NCBI RefSeq assembly: GCF_005233835.1
Contig: NZ_SZQA01000036.1
Span: forward strand, 26,326-90,325
Source: Herbidospora galbida
GTDB lineage: Bacteria > Actinomycetota > Actinomycetes > Streptosporangiales > Streptosporangiaceae
Length of the DNA stretch: 64,000 nt
Direction: 5' to 3'
In this document: piece after piece, positions 42,517 to 51,277 of the stretch
How the letters are laid out: the number at the start of each line of letters is the position of its first letter
Numbering within the stretch: position 1 is the stretch's first letter
Translations under genes and position numbers: made by a program
The notes under the pieces: generated by a model
Database searches by the model: none
Seen by the model: the letters and a program-made list of their open reading frames with translations, nothing else
Told to the model about the DNA's origin: nothing

Positions 42517-43368
42517 GTGATCGACGAGATCGGCGCCGTGGCGGCGCGTCATCTGGGCCGTCCGGCCCGGTCGGTGGTCAAGCTCGGCGAAGGCTGGGAC
42601 AACGTCGCCTACGAGGTCGACGGCGACCTCATCGTGCGCGGCAGCAAGGAGGGCGGCGCGGCGGAGGTCCGCCGCGAGGCCGCGCTGCTCGCCGTCGTCG
42701 CGGAGGTCTCACCCGTGCCGACCCCCCGGGTCCTGTTCGTGGACGAGGGGGCGGGCGTGATGGCGTACCGGAAGCTGGCCGGGGAACCCCTCGACAGCCG
42801 GCTCGGGATCGCGGTCGCCAAGCCACTCGGGGCCTTCCTCGCGGCGATGAACGCGGTGCCGACGGAGCGGGTCGCCGGTCTGGTCGAGGTCGACGACGAC
42901 CCGTTCTACGCCTGGCTGGCCGGGACGATCGAGGAGTACAAGGAGGTCGTCAGGGAGCAGGTGCCCGACGACCTGCGCGTCCCCATCGAGCGGTTCCTCC
43001 GCGAGAACCCGCCCCGCGACGAGACCAGGACGCTGGCGTTCTGCCACAACGACCTCGGCGCCGAACACGTGCTGACCGACGGCGCGACCGTCACCGGGGT
43101 CATCGACTGGACCGACGCCGCGATCTCCGACCCCGCCTACGACCTCGGGCTGGTGCTGCGCGACCTCGGTCCCGAGGTGTTCGCCGAGACGCTGCGCCAC
43201 TATCGCGACCACGGCGGCGACGCCGGGCCGACGGCCGAGACGCGGGCACGGTTCTACGCCCGCTGCGCGATCATCGAGGACATCGCCTACGGCCTCACCC
43301 AGCCGGGGGCATACCACTACGCCGAAGAGGGCCTGTCTCACCTGGCCTGGACGTTCGCCGACAACTGA
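42517..43368 (+). CDS. Aminoglycoside phosphotransferase family protein
   Basis: This 283-residue APH-fold kinase has the N-lobe KLGEGWDNVAYEVDGDLIVRGSKEGGAAEVRREAALL, the catalytic loop FCHNDLGAEHVL (the usual asparagine position is histidine) and the metal-binding GVIDWTDAAISDPAYDLG. It phosphorylates a small molecule or is a homoserine-kinase-like enzyme; antibiotic resistance is not implied. The GTG at 42517 lies eight bases after TAGTGT, so a leaderless transcript is possible. Its 3' end overlaps the convergent ACT-protein gene by 31 bp. Confidence 0.85.
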   Translation: MIDEIGAVAARHLGRPARSVVKLGEGWDNVAYEVDGDLIVRGSKEGGAAEVRREAALLAVVAEVSPVPTPRVLFVDEGAGVMAYRKLAGEPLDSRLGIAVAKPLGAFLAAMNAVPTERVAGLVEVDDDPFYAWLAGTIEEYKEVVREQVPDDLRVPIERFLRENPPRDETRTLAFCHNDLGAEHVLTDGATVTGVIDWTDAAISDPAYDLGLVLRDLGPEVFAETLRHYRDHGGDAGPTAETRARFYARCAIIEDIAYGLTQPGAYHYAEEGLSHLAWTFADN

Positions 43369-43730
43369 CGCAGCACCCGCATCGCGTCGTCGGCCCGCTC
43401 CGGCGGCACGAACAGGTGGTCGTGGAAGTAGGCCGACACCGCGTTGCACGCGATGCCCTCCGCCGCCAGCGCGGCGGTGATCGCGGCCAGCATCCCGACC
43501 GCCGCCAGCGACGAGTGCACCCGCAACGTGATCCAGCGGCACGGGAAGACGCCGTCGGCCTGACCTTCGGGCACCACGAGGGTCAGGCCCTCGGGCTCGC
43601 AGAAGGTGAACACCGGGGTGAGACCGGGCGGCGGCTCGTCGGCGGTCGCGAAGAGGTAGGCGCCGTCGTGCAGGACCGGGTCGAGGGTGGCCAGCAGGGT
43701 GGCGAGGTCGTGCTCGCCGGGGGTCGTCAT
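43338..43730 (-). CDS. ACT domain protein (ACT_3/ACT_7 type)
   Basis: This 130-residue protein has two ACT-like regions: LHDGAYLFATADEPPPGLTPVFTFCEPEGLTLVVPEGQA and WITLRVHSSLAAVGMLAAITAALAAEGIACNAVSAYFHDHLFVPPERADDAMRVL. This matches the stand-alone ACT family formerly DUF2241, which may bind amino acids. Its ATG overlaps the recombinase stop (ATGA), so the two genes are translationally coupled. Confidence 0.85.
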   Translation of the reverse strand: MTTPGEHDLATLLATLDPVLHDGAYLFATADEPPPGLTPVFTFCEPEGLTLVVPEGQADGVFPCRWITLRVHSSLAAVGMLAAITAALAAEGIACNAVSAYFHDHLFVPPERADDAMRVLRQLSANVQAR

Positions 43731-44671
43731 CCGATCACCGCCGCGACGATCTGGGACGGGTCGCGTTCGAGGTTGTCGCGGGTGTGGATGTAGATGTCGG
43801 TGGTCGACGAGCTCGAATGGCCCAGGGCCTGCTGCAGCTGCTTGACCGACGCGCCCCGGTCGCTGGCGACCGTCGCGAAGGTGTGGCGCAGGGCGTGGGG
43901 GGTCACCTTCGACTCCAGCCCCGCGGCCTTGGCGACCTTCACGACCAGGCGGTAGGCGTCGGCGCGGTCGAGGGCCCGGCCGCCCGCCGTGGCGAACAGC
44001 GGGCCGGTCAGCTTCTCTCTGGCGACCCCGGCCAGGCGGGCGCGGTCGTCGAGGTAGGCGTCGAGAGCGGCCGCGGTGGCGGGGGGCAGGTTGCGCACGC
44101 GGGTCTTCTGCCCCTTCCCGACGATCTTGAGGGTACGGTGGCCACGCTGGTGACCCAGGTCGTCGACGGTGGCCGACAGCGCCTCCGACACCCGCGGCCC
44201 CAGCTCGATCATGAGCCGGATGAACGCGGCCGTGCGCAGGGCGGTGGGCCCCTTCGTCGCGTCGGCCGCCGCCACGAGGGCGCGGGCCTCGTCTTCGGTG
44301 AGGCCGACGGTCTCGGACTGGAAGCGTTCGACCTTGGGGCGGCGTACCCGGGTGAAGGGGTTGGACTCCAGGACGCCCTCGTCGGTCGCGTAGGCGTACC
44401 AGGACGAGATCGCCGACAGCTTCCTCGCGAGGGTGCGCGGGGAGACCGGTTCGAGCCAGCGGGCGAACGCGTCGCCGTGGACGCGGACGGCCCGCAGCGG
44501 GTGGATCTCGTGCCGCTCGCAGAAGGCGAGCCACTGGGCCAGGTCGGAGCCGTAGGCCGAGCGCGTGTGCGGCGAGGAGAACGACAGCAGCCAGGCCTGG
44601 GTGAGCCGGTCGAGCACCGCCTCGCCGTCGCGGGCCACCACGCCGTCGATCACGCGTTCGGGCAGACTCAT
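43727..44671 (-). CDS. Tyrosine recombinase (XerC/XerD-like)
   Basis: This 314-residue tyrosine recombinase has an N-terminal core-binding domain (LSFSSPHTRSAYGSDLAQWLAFC) and a C-terminal catalytic domain with the arginine of LGPRVSEALS, a lysine in KIVGKGQKTRVRNLP, HALRHTFAT and the tail LGHSSSSTTDIYIHT with the nucleophile tyrosine. No attachment site, excisionase or phage genes are near. It overlaps a housekeeping-type ACT gene, so it is probably a resident, not a mobile-element, recombinase. Confidence 0.85.
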   Translation of the reverse strand: MSLPERVIDGVVARDGEAVLDRLTQAWLLSFSSPHTRSAYGSDLAQWLAFCERHEIHPLRAVRVHGDAFARWLEPVSPRTLARKLSAISSWYAYATDEGVLESNPFTRVRRPKVERFQSETVGLTEDEARALVAAADATKGPTALRTAAFIRLMIELGPRVSEALSATVDDLGHQRGHRTLKIVGKGQKTRVRNLPPATAAALDAYLDDRARLAGVAREKLTGPLFATAGGRALDRADAYRLVVKVAKAAGLESKVTPHALRHTFATVASDRGASVKQLQQALGHSSSSTTDIYIHTRDNLERDPSQIVAAVIG

Positions 44672-44676
44672 GATCG

Positions 44677-45894
44677 TCAGGATACTCCGGCGCGGGCCAG
44701 CAGCAGCGCCCTCTCGCGCTCGTTGCGCGTCAGCCCCGCCGCGCGGCGGAACTCGGCCCTGGCCTCCTCGTCGCGGCCGAGCCTGGCCAGCAGATCGCCG
44801 CGCACGCTGGGCAGCAGGTGGTAGTTCTGCAGCGCGGGCTCGTCGGCCAGCTCCTCGACCAGCGCCAGCCCGGCCGAGGGGCCGTAGGCCATCGACAGCG
44901 CCACCGCCCGGTTCAGCTCGACGACCGGCGAGGGCACCTCCTCGGCCAGCCGTTCGTAGAGGCCCGCGATGCGGCCCCAGTCGGTCGCCTCCGCCGTCTC
45001 GGCCCTGGCATGGCAGGCGGCGATGGCGGCCTGGAGCGCGTACGGCCCCGTGCCCGCCCTCTCCAGCGCGGCCAGCCCCGCGGCGATGCGGTCACGGTCC
45101 CACTTCGTGCGGTCCTGGTCGGGCAGCAGGATCGGGTCGCCGCCGGCGTCGGTGCGGGCGTCCAGCCGCGACGCCTGGATCTCCAGGAGCGCCCGCAGGC
45201 CGTGCACCTCGGCCTCCTGCGGCAGCAGGTCCCCCAGGAGGCGGGCCAGCCGCAGCGCCTCCTCGCAGAGGTGCGGCCTGATCCAGTCGTCGCCGGCGGT
45301 GGCGGTGTAGCCCTCGTTGAAGATCAGGTAGACGACCTCCAGCACCGCTTCCAGGCGTTCGCCCAGCTCCTCACGGCCCGGCACCTCGAACGGGACGCGC
45401 TCCTTGGCGAGGGTCTTCTTCGCGCGGGAGATCCGCTGGCCGAGCGTGGCCTCGGGGGTCAGGAACGCGCGGGCGATCTCGTCGGTGCTCAGCCCGCCGA
45501 GCAGCCGCAACGTCAGCGCCACCCGCGTCTGGGTGGTCAGCACCGGATGGCAGGCGACGAAGACCAGCCGCAGCAGGTCGTCCTCGATGGCCTCCGGCTC
45601 GGGCTGCTCCTCGACGTCGCTCAGGGTCCTGGCCAGCTCGGCGAGCTTCGCGTCGTGGCGCTCCCGGCGCCGGAACAGGTCGACGGCACGGCGCTTGGCG
45701 ACGGTGGTCAGCCATGCTCCCGGGTTGTCGGGGATGCCGTCGCGGGGCCACTGTTCGAGGGCCGCCACCAGGGCGTCCTGCGCCAGCTCCTCGGCCAGCC
45801 CGACGTCGCCGGTGAGCCGCGTCAGCCCGGCGACGACCCGGGCCGCCTCGGTCCGCCAGACCTGTTCCGCCGCTTGGTGCGCCTTGTTGGTCAC
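44677..45894 (-). CDS. Second ECF42-type sigma factor
   Basis: This protein is paralogous to the sigma factor at 40387: sigma2 region RLTGDVGLAEELAQDALVAALEQWPRDG, sigma4 region LSTDEIARAFLTPEATLGQRISRAKKTLAKERV, and the C-terminal extension (VVYLIFNEGYTAT, GPYALQAAIAACHARA, ELNRAVALSMAYGPSAGLALVEEL). The GTG at 45894 fits the family start. Unlike the first module, it is divergent from its DGPF partner at 45920, with a 25-bp gap. Confidence 0.9.
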   Translation of the reverse strand: MTNKAHQAAEQVWRTEAARVVAGLTRLTGDVGLAEELAQDALVAALEQWPRDGIPDNPGAWLTTVAKRRAVDLFRRRERHDAKLAELARTLSDVEEQPEPEAIEDDLLRLVFVACHPVLTTQTRVALTLRLLGGLSTDEIARAFLTPEATLGQRISRAKKTLAKERVPFEVPGREELGERLEAVLEVVYLIFNEGYTATAGDDWIRPHLCEEALRLARLLGDLLPQEAEVHGLRALLEIQASRLDARTDAGGDPILLPDQDRTKWDRDRIAAGLAALERAGTGPYALQAAIAACHARAETAEATDWGRIAGLYERLAEEVPSPVVELNRAVALSMAYGPSAGLALVEELADEPALQNYHLLPSVRGDLLARLGRDEEARAEFRRAAGLTRNERERALLLARAGVS

Positions 45895-45919
45895 CGCGTC
45901 ATTCCACCAGACTGGGCCG

Positions 45920-46315
45920 ATGCGATTCATGATCATGGGCCGGGGGAGCGAGGCCAGCGAGGCCGGGGTGCTGCCCGGCGATGAGCTCATCGAGGCCATG
46001 CGCGCCTACAACGCCTCCATGACGGAGGCCGGCGTCCTGGTGTCGGCCGAGGCGCTGCACCCGATGACGAGGGGGGCGCGGATCTCGTACCGGAAGGGGA
46101 CGGCCGTCGTCATCGACGGGCCGTTCACCGAGACGAAGGAGGTCATCGCGGGGTTCTGGATCATTGAGGTGGAGTCGAAGGAGGAGGCGGTGGCGTGGGC
46201 GCTGAAGATGCCCTACGTCCAGGACGGGGAGGAGGGGGTGGAGATCCGCGAGGTGTTCGAGGTCCCCGAACTGGACGAGCGCATCGCGGCGGAACGGGCT
46301 CGGGGGGAGCGGTGA
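45920..46315 (+). CDS. DGPF (YCII-related) protein of second ECF42 module
   Basis: This 131-residue DGPF protein begins MRFMIMGRGSEASEAGVLPGDEL and carries the motif VVIDGPFTETKEVIAGFWIIEVESKEEAVAWALKMP. It is divergent from the ECF42 sigma factor, so both may be transcribed from the short shared promoter region. It differs from the 40043 protein, indicating an old duplication. Its stop is convergent with an RNA methyltransferase gene four bases away. Confidence 0.88.
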   Translation: MRFMIMGRGSEASEAGVLPGDELIEAMRAYNASMTEAGVLVSAEALHPMTRGARISYRKGTAVVIDGPFTETKEVIAGFWIIEVESKEEAVAWALKMPYVQDGEEGVEIREVFEVPELDERIAAERARGER

Positions 46316-46318
46316 GGC

Positions 46319-46864
46319 CTACAGGGCCGACCACTCCTGGCGGCGGGCCTCGGCCAGGGCGATGGCCGCCGCGACCGCGACGTTGAAGGAGCCGACGCGG
46401 CCCACCTGCGGGATGTAGGCGACCGCGTCGGCCGACTCCAGGACGGCGGGGGAGCAGCCGTGGTCCTCACTGCCGACGACCAGGCACACGTCGCCGGTCA
46501 GCTTGGCCTCGTGCAGCGGGCGGGCGTCGCCGGTGAGCTCGATCGCCACCACGGCGAACCCGTCGTCCTTGGCCGCGCGCACGGCCTGGGCGGCCGGGAC
46601 CGGCTCGTGCCACTCGACCAGCCGGTCGGTGCCCAGGGCGGTCTTCTGCGCCTTGGGGTTGGTCGGCGGGGTCGCGTTGCCGGCCAGCCAGATGACGTCG
46701 ACGCCGAAGGCGGCGGCCGTACGGAAGATGGAACCGATGTTGAACGGCCCGGTCACCGATTCGACGATCATCCCGAGGCGGCCGGCCGTGTTGCGGCGCC
46801 AGGTGCGGTTGAGCCGCTTGACGTCGGTCGGGCGGAGCTGTCGGCGCGGGTTCGGGGTCGTCAT
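46319..46864 (-). CDS. TrmH/SpoU family RNA methyltransferase
   Basis: This 181-residue SPOUT-class methyltransferase has motif 1 VTGPFNIGSIFRTAAAFGVD, motif 2 CLVVGSEDHGCSP and motif 3 VGSFNVAVAAAIALAEARRQ, which form the SAM-binding knot. It probably 2'-O-methylates a tRNA or rRNA ribose. The start at 46864 overlaps the stop of an upstream methyltransferase, so two RNA methyltransferases are translationally coupled. Confidence 0.87.
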   Translation of the reverse strand: MTTPNPRRQLRPTDVKRLNRTWRRNTAGRLGMIVESVTGPFNIGSIFRTAAAFGVDVIWLAGNATPPTNPKAQKTALGTDRLVEWHEPVPAAQAVRAAKDDGFAVVAIELTGDARPLHEAKLTGDVCLVVGSEDHGCSPAVLESADAVAYIPQVGRVGSFNVAVAAAIALAEARRQEWSAL

Positions 46865-47451
46865 CGAGGCGTCACTTTCAGGATGCGGTAGGCGGCGCGG
46901 GAGGCGTGGCGGGTAGCGGTCCAGCCCTGCTCGGTGAGCCACTTCTGCAGGGAGTCGGAGCCGAGGTGCTTCTGGACGACCAGGTAGGCGGCCCCCTCGG
47001 GGAGCAGCCGGTCGAGCCAGCGGGTGAGCATGGCGTGCAGGGCGGGCTTGCCGATGCGGATGGCCGGGTTGGACCAGATCGCGGCGAACCGCACCTGCTC
47101 GGGCATCTCGTCGGCGTGCACGCACCTTACTTTGTCAAGGCGGGCGGCCGTGGCGTTGCGCTCCGTGAGGTCGAGTGACCGCCGGTTGACGTCCACGGCC
47201 CAGACGGTCGCCTGCGGCGACCGGGTCGCCATGGTGAGCGCGATCGGCCCGTAGCCGCACCCCAGATCGAGCAGGTCGCCCTCGGCGGGCGGGGGCGGCA
47301 CGGACTCCAGCAGGATCCTGGTGCCGGTGTCGACGCGGTCGGGGGAGAACACGCCCCGGTCGGTCTCGAGCCGCAGGTGCAGGTCGGGCAGCACCAGCGG
47401 GACCGTGGCGGGCCTGCTCTCGGCCTGCGGCCGTTCGTCGAAGTAGTGCAC
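46861..47451 (-). CDS. RsmC-like class I SAM methyltransferase
   Basis: This 196-residue Rossmann methyltransferase has LLDLGCGYGPIALTMA (SAM site), VWAVDVNRRSLDLTERNA and the target motif SNPAIRIGKPALHAML, similar to the NPP-type motif of 16S rRNA guanine N2 methyltransferases. The GTG start at 47451 begins VHYFDERPQAESRPATV, as in homologues. It overlaps the SpoU-type gene and follows the VWA operon on the same strand. Confidence 0.82.
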   Translation of the reverse strand: MHYFDERPQAESRPATVPLVLPDLHLRLETDRGVFSPDRVDTGTRILLESVPPPPAEGDLLDLGCGYGPIALTMATRSPQATVWAVDVNRRSLDLTERNATAARLDKVRCVHADEMPEQVRFAAIWSNPAIRIGKPALHAMLTRWLDRLLPEGAAYLVVQKHLGSDSLQKWLTEQGWTATRHASRAAYRILKVTPR

Positions 47452-47474
47452 GGCGTGGAACGTTACCCGAGCTT

Positions 47475-48422
47475 TCAGGGGATGCGGGTGCCGAGCACCA
47501 GCGCCGACCCCGCCACCAGCAGCCCGGCGACCACGGCGCCGATGATGAACCGCTGGGTGATCTCCTGGTGGACGACCCGGTAGCCGAGGCTGGTGCCGAT
47601 CTGGGCGTAGACCTCGCGCAGTTCGTCGCCGGACTCGGCGGTGTAGGCGCGGCCGTTGGTGCCGTCGGCGAGCGACTGGAGGGTCTGCTTGTTGACCGGC
47701 ACCTGGACGCTGCGGCCGTCGATGGCGACGGTGCCCTCGGGGGTGCCGTAGGCGATGGTGGAGACCGGGACCTTGCCGCCGGCGGCGGCCTCGACGGCCT
47801 CGTTGACCGACCGGCCGCTGGTGTTGTCGCCGTCGGACAGCAGCACGATCGCGGCGGGCGGCGGGTCGGTGACGGCCTGCTGGTCGAAGGACCTGATGGC
47901 GTCGAGGGAGTTGAAGACGGCCTCGCCGATGGCGGTGCCGGGCCGCGTGGTCAGGTTGCGGATGGTGTTGACGACCGCGGCGTGGTCGGTGGTGGGCGGG
48001 ATGGCCACGGCGGCCGACCGGGCGAAGGAGACGACGCCGACGTTGAAGCGTTCGGGCAGGTCCTGGACGAACCGTTCGGCGGCCTGGCGGGCGGCGACCA
48101 TGCGGGTCGGGGCGACGTCGGCGGCCTCCATCGACAGCGAGATGTCGACGGCGATCATGATGGTGGCGCGGTCGCGCGGCACCCGCACCTCGTCGGCGGG
48201 CCGGGCGGCGCCCAGCACGAGCAGGCTCATCATGGCCAGGAACAGCCCTGCCGTCAGGTGGCGGCGCCAGCCGGGCTTCTCGGGCGCGACCAGGGCCAGC
48301 AGGGCCAGGTTGGTGAAGCGGACCGCGTAGCGGCGCCGGACGTACTGCATGACCACGTAGACCACGGCCAGGGCGACCAGCGCGGCGAAGAGCCAGAGCC
48401 ACGCGGGGGACAGGAAGATCAT
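47475..48422 (-). CDS. VWA domain membrane protein (BatA-like)
   Basis: This 315-residue protein has two N-terminal membrane helices, then a von Willebrand A domain with the MIDAS motif [13 protein letters not shown] and [12 protein letters not shown], and a C-terminal membrane helix ([19 protein letters not shown]). With the DUF58 and MoxR genes it forms the common MoxR-DUF58-VWA operon, thought to act as a chaperone or stress complex at the membrane. Its start overlaps the DUF58 stop. Confidence 0.9.
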   Translation of the reverse strand: MIFLSPAWLWLFAALVALAVVYVVMQYVRRRYAVRFTNLALLALVAPEKPGWRRHLTAGLFLAMMSLLVLGAARPADEVRVPRDRATIMIAVDISLSMEAADVAPTRMVAARQAAERFVQDLPERFNVGVVSFARSAAVAIPPTTDHAAVVNTIRNLTTRPGTAIGEAVFNSLDAIRSFDQQAVTDPPPAAIVLLSDGDNTSGRSVNEAVEAAAGGKVPVSTIAYGTPEGTVAIDGRSVQVPVNKQTLQSLADGTNGRAYTAESGDELREVYAQIGTSLGYRVVHQEITQRFIIGAVVAGLLVAGSALVLGTRIP

Positions 48423-49321
48423 GCGCGTGCCCTCCGGGCCATCACATGGGCGGTTCGGCGCTGCCGGAGCACGAACTGGGCGATGTCGGTCATCCAGTCG
48501 CGGTCGGTGCGCAGGACGAGGTGGGCCGCGCCGGCCCGGCGCAGCGCCGAGCGGTTGTTCTCCCGCTGCTCGGCGGCGGCCTCGGCGTAGCGTTCGCGGA
48601 CGCGGCGGGTCAGATGGATGTCGCGGTGGCGGCCGGTCTCCGGGTCGAGCAGGGTGATCTGGCCGACGTCGGGCAGTTCCAGCTCGCGCGGGTCGATGAC
48701 CTCGATGGCCAGCACCTGCTGGCGGGCGGCCAGGCGGCGGACGGGCCGTTCCCAGTCGGCGGGGTCGTCGAGGAAGTCGGAGACGACGACGCGCATGCCG
48801 CGGCGGCGGTGGGCGGCGGCGAGCATCTCGATCGCGCCGCCCAGGCTGCTGCTGCCCCGGGAGCGCGGGGCGTCGGTGAGCGACTGGAGCAGGCCGAACA
48901 GGTTGGCGCGGCCGGGCCGGGCCGGGTAGCGGTGGACCTCCTCGCCGTGCAGCACGTAGGCGCCGAAGCGGTCGCCGACGCGGCTGGACAGGAAGCCGAG
49001 CGCGCCGACGGCGTGGATGACCAGGGTGCGCTTGTCCATGTCGGCGGTGCCGAAGTCCATGCTGGCGGTCAGGTCGACCAGCGCCCAGGTCTCCAGTTCG
49101 CGGTCGGAGATGAGGTCTCTGACGTGCGGGACGGTGGTGCGGGCGGTGACGTTCCAGTCCATCCGCCGCGTGTCGTCCTCGCCGGGGACGTAGACGCGGG
49201 TGTCGCCGAACTCGCTGCCGGGGCCGGGCAGCAGGCCCAGGTGGCCGCCCTGGAGGAGACCGTCGAGCCTGCGGACGACGGTCAGCTCCAGTTTGCGCAG
49301 CGCGGAGTCGGCGCCCTTCAT
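48419..49321 (-). CDS. DUF58 domain protein
   Basis: This 300-residue protein has the DUF58 signature [36 protein letters not shown], followed by a VWA-like segment ([19 protein letters not shown]) and a C-terminal helical region. It lies between MoxR and VWA genes with overlapping start and stop codons, forming one operon. DUF58 partners of MoxR ATPases are likely scaffold or substrate-adaptor proteins. Confidence 0.9.
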   Translation of the reverse strand: MKGADSALRKLELTVVRRLDGLLQGGHLGLLPGPGSEFGDTRVYVPGEDDTRRMDWNVTARTTVPHVRDLISDRELETWALVDLTASMDFGTADMDKRTLVIHAVGALGFLSSRVGDRFGAYVLHGEEVHRYPARPGRANLFGLLQSLTDAPRSRGSSSLGGAIEMLAAAHRRRGMRVVVSDFLDDPADWERPVRRLAARQQVLAIEVIDPRELELPDVGQITLLDPETGRHRDIHLTRRVRERYAEAAAEQRENNRSALRRAGAAHLVLRTDRDWMTDIAQFVLRQRRTAHVMARRARA

Positions 49322-50370
49322 CGCTGGCCCTGGTTCCAGACGACCAGCGGCGGCGGCACGGAGTGGAGGATCTGGCGGACGACGTCTTCGGGTTCGATGC
49401 CGTCGGCCAGCGCGTCGAAGGTGAGCATGAGCCGGTGGGACATGACGTCGACGGCGACGTCGCGGATGTCGTCGGGCAGCAGGTAGTCGCGGCCGCGCAG
49501 CAGCGCCAGGGCGCGGCCGGCGGCGACCAGGCCGAGGGTGGCGCGGGGGCTGACCCCGATCTCGATGGTCTCCTCCAGTTCGCGCAGGCCGTAGTCGGCG
49601 GGCGCGCGGGTGGCCATCACCAGGCGGACGACGTAGTCGGCCACCAGCTGGTGGACCGACACGGCCTCGGCCGACTTCTGCAGCGCGAGCAGGCGCGGCG
49701 CGTCGAGGATCGGGTCGGGCGTCGGCGGGGTGACGCTCATGCGGTGGAGGATCTCCAGCTCCTCGTTGGCGCTGGGGTGGCCGACGCGGACCTTGAACAG
49801 GAACCGGTCGCGCTGCACCTCGGGCAGCGGGTAGACGCCCTCGGACTCGATCGGGTTCTGGGTGGCCAGCACGACGAACGGGCGCGGCAGCGGGTGGGTG
49901 ACGCCGGCCAGCGAGACCTGGCGTTCGGCCATGACCTCCAGCAGGGCCGACTGCACCTTCGCCGGGGCGCGGTTGATCTCGTCGGCGAGCAGGAAGTTGA
50001 CGAACACGGGCCCGAGCTCGACGTCGAAGCGCTCGGTGCCGGGGTGGTAGACGCGGGTGCCGACGATGTCGCTGGGAACCAGGTCGGGCGTGAACTGGAT
50101 GCGCGCGAACGTGCCGCCGACCACGGTGGCCAGGGTCGAGGCGGCCAGCGTCTTGGCCACGCCCGGCACGCCTTCCAGCAGGCAGTGGCCGCGCGCCAGC
50201 AGGGCGACCAGGAGCCGTTCGACCATGTGGTCCTGCCCCACGATGACCCGCCGCACCTCCGCCAGGGCGTCGCGCAGCGCGCCCATGTCGGCATCGGTCG
50301 AGGCGCCGCCACCTGCGGACATCGTCGCCGGCACGACGGACGTGCCCGGCCCTTCATCAGCAACCATCAT
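49318..50370 (-). CDS. MoxR family AAA+ ATPase
   Basis: This AAA+ ATPase has Walker A ([14 protein letters not shown]), Walker B ([13 protein letters not shown]), sensor 1 ([22 protein letters not shown]) and the C-terminal lid with [11 protein letters not shown]. MoxR ATPases act as chaperones maturing metal-containing or membrane complexes. It is first in the operon with DUF58 and VWA proteins. A 12-bp palindrome (50401-50412) and the 37-bp hairpin element (50468-50504) lie upstream. Confidence 0.92.
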   Translation of the reverse strand: MMVADEGPGTSVVPATMSAGGGASTDADMGALRDALAEVRRVIVGQDHMVERLLVALLARGHCLLEGVPGVAKTLAASTLATVVGGTFARIQFTPDLVPSDIVGTRVYHPGTERFDVELGPVFVNFLLADEINRAPAKVQSALLEVMAERQVSLAGVTHPLPRPFVVLATQNPIESEGVYPLPEVQRDRFLFKVRVGHPSANEELEILHRMSVTPPTPDPILDAPRLLALQKSAEAVSVHQLVADYVVRLVMATRAPADYGLRELEETIEIGVSPRATLGLVAAGRALALLRGRDYLLPDDIRDVAVDVMSHRLMLTFDALADGIEPEDVVRQILHSVPPPLVVWNQGQR

Positions 50371-50400
50371 GCGTGTTATTCAATCGTGACTTGGTGGGAA

Positions 50401-50412
50401 AGACCATGGTCT
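50401..50412 (-). promoter_or_regulatory. 12-bp palindrome upstream of moxR operon
   Basis: AGACCATGGTCT is a perfect palindrome 31 bp before the MoxR start. It may be an operator; the regulator is unknown. Confidence 0.4.
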
Positions 50413-50467
50413 CACCCTGCCCGTTGCGATCGCCGGAGACACCCTGTGCATTGGGCAGGTTCCGGCA

Positions 50468-50504
50468 CGAGCCACGACCGGCCTCCGGCCGTCCGCGTCT
50501 CGTT
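50468..50504 (-). ncRNA. 37-bp hairpin element upstream of moxR operon
   Basis: ACGAG, CC, ACGACCGG, CCT, CCGGCCGT, CCGCGT and CTCGT mirror the element at 39784-39820. The outer stem changes from GCGAG/CTCGC to ACGAG/CTCGT, keeping the pairing. Only the innermost stem has one mismatch. Confidence 0.45.
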
Positions 50505-50519
50505 GTGTTTTGATGGGGT

Positions 50520-51260
50520 GTGGCCACTCCTCTCCAGTATGGCGACCCGCCCCACCTGGGTCCGTTCGTTCTGCAGGCGCGTCTGCAGTCGGCTCCGGCG
50601 GGTCTGGTCTACCTGGGGCAGGCGCCCGACGGACGGGCGGTGTCGGTGGTCGTGCTGACGCGCGGCGCGGCGCTCGACGCGGCGGCCAGAGACCGGTTCG
50701 TGACCGGGATCAGGGAGGCCGAGGCGGCCCGGTCGGGGGTGCGGGGGCTGCTGTCGCGGGTGCGGCGGGCGAGTCCGGCCACGCCCTTCGTGGTGGCGTG
50801 GGACGGCGGTGAGGCGCCGTGGGCGGCGACGCCGTTCGTGCCGGGCGGTCCGGGGGCCGAGAAGTTCCTCGAACCGGTCATGGTGTCGGGGATGCTGATC
50901 GGCGACCGGCACGGCCCCGACTTCGTGCCCTACTGGCTGGGCGACCGCAATCCGGCGCTGCCCGCGCCGCCTCCTCCGGCTCCGCCGCCGACGGCGACGC
51001 CGCGTCAGGTGGCGACGGCCTCGGCGGTGCTGGCGGTGCTGGTGCTGCTGCTCCTGGTGATGGTGTGGCTGTTCCTGTTCCGGGGCGACGACGAGGCGAT
51101 CCCGGCGCAGCCGCTGCCGCCGACGGTGTTCGTGCCGACCCCGCCGCCGGTGCCCGAGCAGTCGGAGTCGACGCAGCCCTCGCCCTCTCCCGGCCCGAGC
51201 GAGGGGGGCAGCCCGACGCCGCTTCCCGGTGGCTCGGACGACCCCGGCGACGCCATCTAA
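50520..51260 (+). CDS. Membrane protein with degenerate kinase N-lobe
   Basis: The N-terminus (PPHLGPFVLQARLQSAPAGLVYLGQAPDGRAVSVVVLTRGAALDAAARDRFVTGI) resembles the first strands of bacterial Ser/Thr kinases (LG..LG.G..G.VYLG..PDGR.VAVKV), but the P-loop glycines and the ATP-binding lysine are missing and no catalytic loop follows. A membrane helix spans about residues 165-190, followed by a Pro/Ser-rich external tail. It is probably a pseudokinase-derived sensor or binding protein. The start is GTG at 50520. Confidence 0.6.
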   Translation: MATPLQYGDPPHLGPFVLQARLQSAPAGLVYLGQAPDGRAVSVVVLTRGAALDAAARDRFVTGIREAEAARSGVRGLLSRVRRASPATPFVVAWDGGEAPWAATPFVPGGPGAEKFLEPVMVSGMLIGDRHGPDFVPYWLGDRNPALPAPPPPAPPPTATPRQVATASAVLAVLVLLLLVMVWLFLFRGDDEAIPAQPLPPTVFVPTPPPVPEQSESTQPSPSPGPSEGGSPTPLPGGSDDPGDAI

Positions 51261-51271
51261 GCGTACGCTTA
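51258..51271. promoter_or_regulatory. TetR operator upstream of tetR
   Basis: TAAGCGTACGCTTA is a perfect 14-bp palindrome seven bases before the TetR start. It matches the operator at 51870-51887 at 12 of 14 positions. Confidence 0.7.
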
Positions 51272-51277
51272 CTCCTC

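Noticed and set aside
43727..44671. Tyrosine recombinase as a prophage or integrative element marker
   Set aside because: No phage genes, attachment repeats, tRNA or excisionase were seen around it.
47125..47140. TTACTTTGTCAAGG, similar to the dispersed ACTTTGTAAAG motif
   Set aside because: It lies inside a methyltransferase coding region, has a mismatch in the core and lacks the conserved right flank.
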